DNA of 64,000 nucleotides from Streptomyces roseirectus. GTDB taxonomy: Bacteria; Actinomycetota; Actinomycetes; Streptomycetales; Streptomycetaceae. Both the position numbers and the translations under genes were made by a program. The stretch covers positions 4,998,001-5,062,000 of the forward strand of contig NZ_CP060828.1 of the NCBI RefSeq assembly GCF_014489635.1. The letters run 5' to 3'. Positions 62,584-64,000 of this stretch are shown here, in pieces; positions within the stretch are counted from its first letter, which is position 1, and each line of letters begins with the position of its first letter. Under the pieces are notes generated by a model that did not search any database, was not told the origin of the DNA, and saw only the letters and a program-made list of their open reading frames with translations.

Positions 62584-63026
62584 TGTTTTGTGTTGGCGGT
62601 AGAGCGGCCCAGGTCGGCGGCCAGGCGCCGCTGGTGGCGGTGACCGCCGTGGTTTTCGTCTCGGTCTTGCGTGATCTCCCGTTGCCTGGGGTGGTCGTCT
62701 CGCTGGTGATCGTTGTGGCGGTCGCGTCCTGGGGCACGCTGCGAGGGCTGCGGACCATGGCCCGCCGGATGTTCAGCGTTGTGGAGCCGTACGGGCGGTG
62801 CCGCATGGTGGCCGACGACCGGGGAGCGGTCAGTACCGGTGAGCGCGTGTCGATGACCGTGGACTGGGCTGTGTTCCGGGAGTACCTGGAGACGCCCAGG
62901 CTCTTCGTGCTGCTGGGCGGCGACCGCGCGGCCGGACTCGCGGTGCTGCCCAAGCGGGGCGCCCAGGACCCCGCGGACGTGGACCGGCTCCGGGCGATTC
63001 TGGACCGGAACCTGAAGCGGCTCTGA
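62583..63026 (+). CDS. YcxB-like membrane protein, possibly N-terminally truncated
   Basis: About 147 residues (start uncertain: GTG 62583 or 62640). Two hydrophobic segments (VAVTAVVFVSVL and VVVSLVIVVAVASW) precede a soluble domain ending WAVFREYLETPRLFVLLGGDRAAGLAVLPKRGAQDPADVDRLRAIL, the YcxB C-terminal signature. YcxB proteins usually have about 40 extra N-terminal residues; here the gene begins right after the tRNA terminator, so part may have been lost. Confidence 0.7.
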   Translation: MFCVGGRAAQVGGQAPLVAVTAVVFVSVLRDLPLPGVVVSLVIVVAVASWGTLRGLRTMARRMFSVVEPYGRCRMVADDRGAVSTGERVSMTVDWAVFREYLETPRLFVLLGGDRAAGLAVLPKRGAQDPADVDRLRAILDRNLKRL

Positions 63027-63134
63027 GCAACTGCCGGGACACCGGAGGGGGCGTCGTCATGGAGGGCTGACGGATGGTCCGGTCTCCCGGCGTTGGCTTC
63101 GTCTGGGGGAGACCTCCGGGCAAGCCGGGGTCTG

Positions 63135-63635
63135 TCAGGCGTACGTCCAGCGCCATGCGTTCGAGCGGTACGCGCACGTGATGGGGGTGCCGCTCGCGTT
63201 CGTCGTCGTGGCGCCGTGGTCCTTGTTGCGGCAGTACTGGCCGGCTGAGTAGCAGTTGCCGGAGTTGGAGACGATCGAGCAGGTGCCGGGGGTGTCTTCG
63301 GTGGTGTCGCCGGTGGTGCCGGCGGGCTCGGCGGTGGTGGTCTCGGTGACGGTGACGGTGGGGGCCGGTTTCGGGGTGGCGGTCTTGGTGACCGTGGGGC
63401 CGGGAGCGGGAGTGGTGGTCACCGTCGCGGTGATCGTGGCGGTGGGGCTGGTCTTCGCCTCGACCCGTTGTTCGCCGCCGTCCGCCGGGGCGGCTATCAG
63501 GGCGCCGGCCAGGAACAGGCCCGCGCCGCCCAGCCAGACGCGCTTGCGCTTGCGGAGCGGGCGGGTGTCCGGTGGACGGGGAGCCGGCGGAGTGGGTGAA
63601 CTGGTGGAGCGTGTCGACGAGTCCGGTCGGGTCAT
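63135..63635 (-). CDS. Membrane-anchored secreted protein
   Basis: A 166-residue protein: Pro/Ser/Arg-rich cytosolic start, RKRKR then a transmembrane anchor (VWLGGAGLFLAGALIAAP), a Thr/Pro-rich spacer (TVTKTATPKPAPTVTVTETTT), and a small Cys-containing domain GTCSIVSNSGNCYSAGQYCRNKDHGATTTNASGTPITCAYRSNAWRW. The four Cys suggest two disulfides. This C-terminal domain recurs in Streptomyces cell-wall proteins; function unknown. Confidence 0.72.
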   Translation of the reverse strand: MTRPDSSTRSTSSPTPPAPRPPDTRPLRKRKRVWLGGAGLFLAGALIAAPADGGEQRVEAKTSPTATITATVTTTPAPGPTVTKTATPKPAPTVTVTETTTAEPAGTTGDTTEDTPGTCSIVSNSGNCYSAGQYCRNKDHGATTTNASGTPITCAYRSNAWRWTYA

Positions 63636-63678
63636 TGGGGAGAGGGGCGTTGTCAGTAGGGGGATTTACGCTCGGGGG

Positions 63679-64000
63679 ATGGGGCGGACGTGGAAGTGTG
63701 CGGGGTTGCGGTGGAGTGTGGCCGGGGGGCCGGTGTTGCGGTGGGAGGGGGGTGTGGGGAGTGCGTTGGGGTGGGGGCGGAGGGTTGCGTTCGGGGTGGT
63801 CGAGGGTGGGGTGAGGGTGTGTGTCGGGGCGCGGGGGAACCGGTGTGCGGGGCGGCGGGAAGTGGGGGCGCGCGGTACCGGGGGGCGGTGTGAGGAGTGT
63901 GGGCGGCTGGATCGGGTGGGGTCGGTGGCGGCCGACGGGAAGGCCGATGATCCTCGGGAGTACCGGGTGTATCTCGCCTGGTTCGGGGCCGGGTTGGTCA
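63679..64000 (+). CDS. DUF2797 protein, 3' end outside window
   Basis: 107 residues are present from the ATG at 63679 (WKCAGLRWSVAGGPVLRW). The segments GRRVAFGVVEGGVRVCVGARGNRCAG and GGRCEECGRLDRVGSVAADGKADDPREYRVYLAWFGAGLV match DUF2797, with Cys pairs that probably bind zinc. Function unknown. The frame is open to the window edge. Confidence 0.75.
   Translation, partial: MGRTWKCAGLRWSVAGGPVLRWEGGVGSALGWGRRVAFGVVEGGVRVCVGARGNRCAGRREVGARGTGGRCEECGRLDRVGSVAADGKADDPREYRVYLAWFGAGLV

Overview
The base composition (very high G+C, codon third positions almost always G or C), GTG starts and gene families (SpoIIE-type phosphatases, Prim-Pol proteins, ECF sigma factor, Scr1/DUF397, the DtpA/Sco copper locus) point to a Streptomyces chromosome. 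Two perfect parS palindromes (GTTTCACGTGAAAC, 1375 and 14369), two DnaA-box clusters (1986-2073 and 11610-12026) and the serS-pheA neighbourhood place it in the core, within the parS-rich zone around oriC. oriC itself (dnaA/dnaN) is not here.

Layout. 1-12985 is core: HAD phosphatases, an LLM oxidoreductase, kptA, a hydrolase-SDR fusion, an M24 peptidase-like protein, a four-gene ABC exporter (4957-8463), a tRNA-Ser-like RNA with an abnormal anticodon loop (9088-9172), serS and pheA. 13305-19293 is the copper/haem-peroxidase locus read leftward: YcnI, Sco, PCuAC chaperone, CopCD, DtpA. 19548-34073 holds regulatory and replication-flavoured genes: two HATPase regulators, pepP, a SpoIIE-type phosphatase whose GAF domain is split by a collagen-like segment, two Prim-Pol proteins, an HtrA protease, GDPD and tRNA-Ser(UGA). 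34444-40626 holds a small secreted protein, a ChsH2-ChsH1-Ltp2-like side-chain degradation operon, an ECF sigma factor, a Nudix protein and an acyl-CoA ligase.

41557-44664 is an Eco29kI-like restriction-modification set (GIY-YIG nuclease diverging from a C5 methyltransferase coupled to a Vsr endonuclease), followed by a DUF397 gene and a truncated Scr1-type regulator. 45598-47574 is an MFS/TetR divergent pair with two operator palindromes. 47621-52438 encodes a roughly 1600-residue PAS/kinase-like/receiver protein whose kinase core looks dead and whose centre is an enormous repetitive linker.

The most interesting region is 53093-62543: an intact tRNA-Arg(ACG) on the left and an exact 45-bp copy of its 3' end on the right bracket a genomic island of about 9.4 kb. 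It carries a compact radical-SAM peptide (RiPP) candidate operon (zinc-finger protein, SPASM-like radical SAM enzyme, 54-residue precursor, GNAT enzyme), a TPR-type regulator, a Nudix hydrolase, an AAA ATPase plus DUF4435 pair resembling the PARIS anti-phage system, an Mrr-like endonuclease and a tiny TTG-started membrane protein. No integrase was recognised. To the right lie a YcxB-like protein, a secreted or anchored protein and the start of a DUF2797 protein cut by the window edge.

All calls come from reading translations and motifs; no database search, structure prediction or folding calculation was run.
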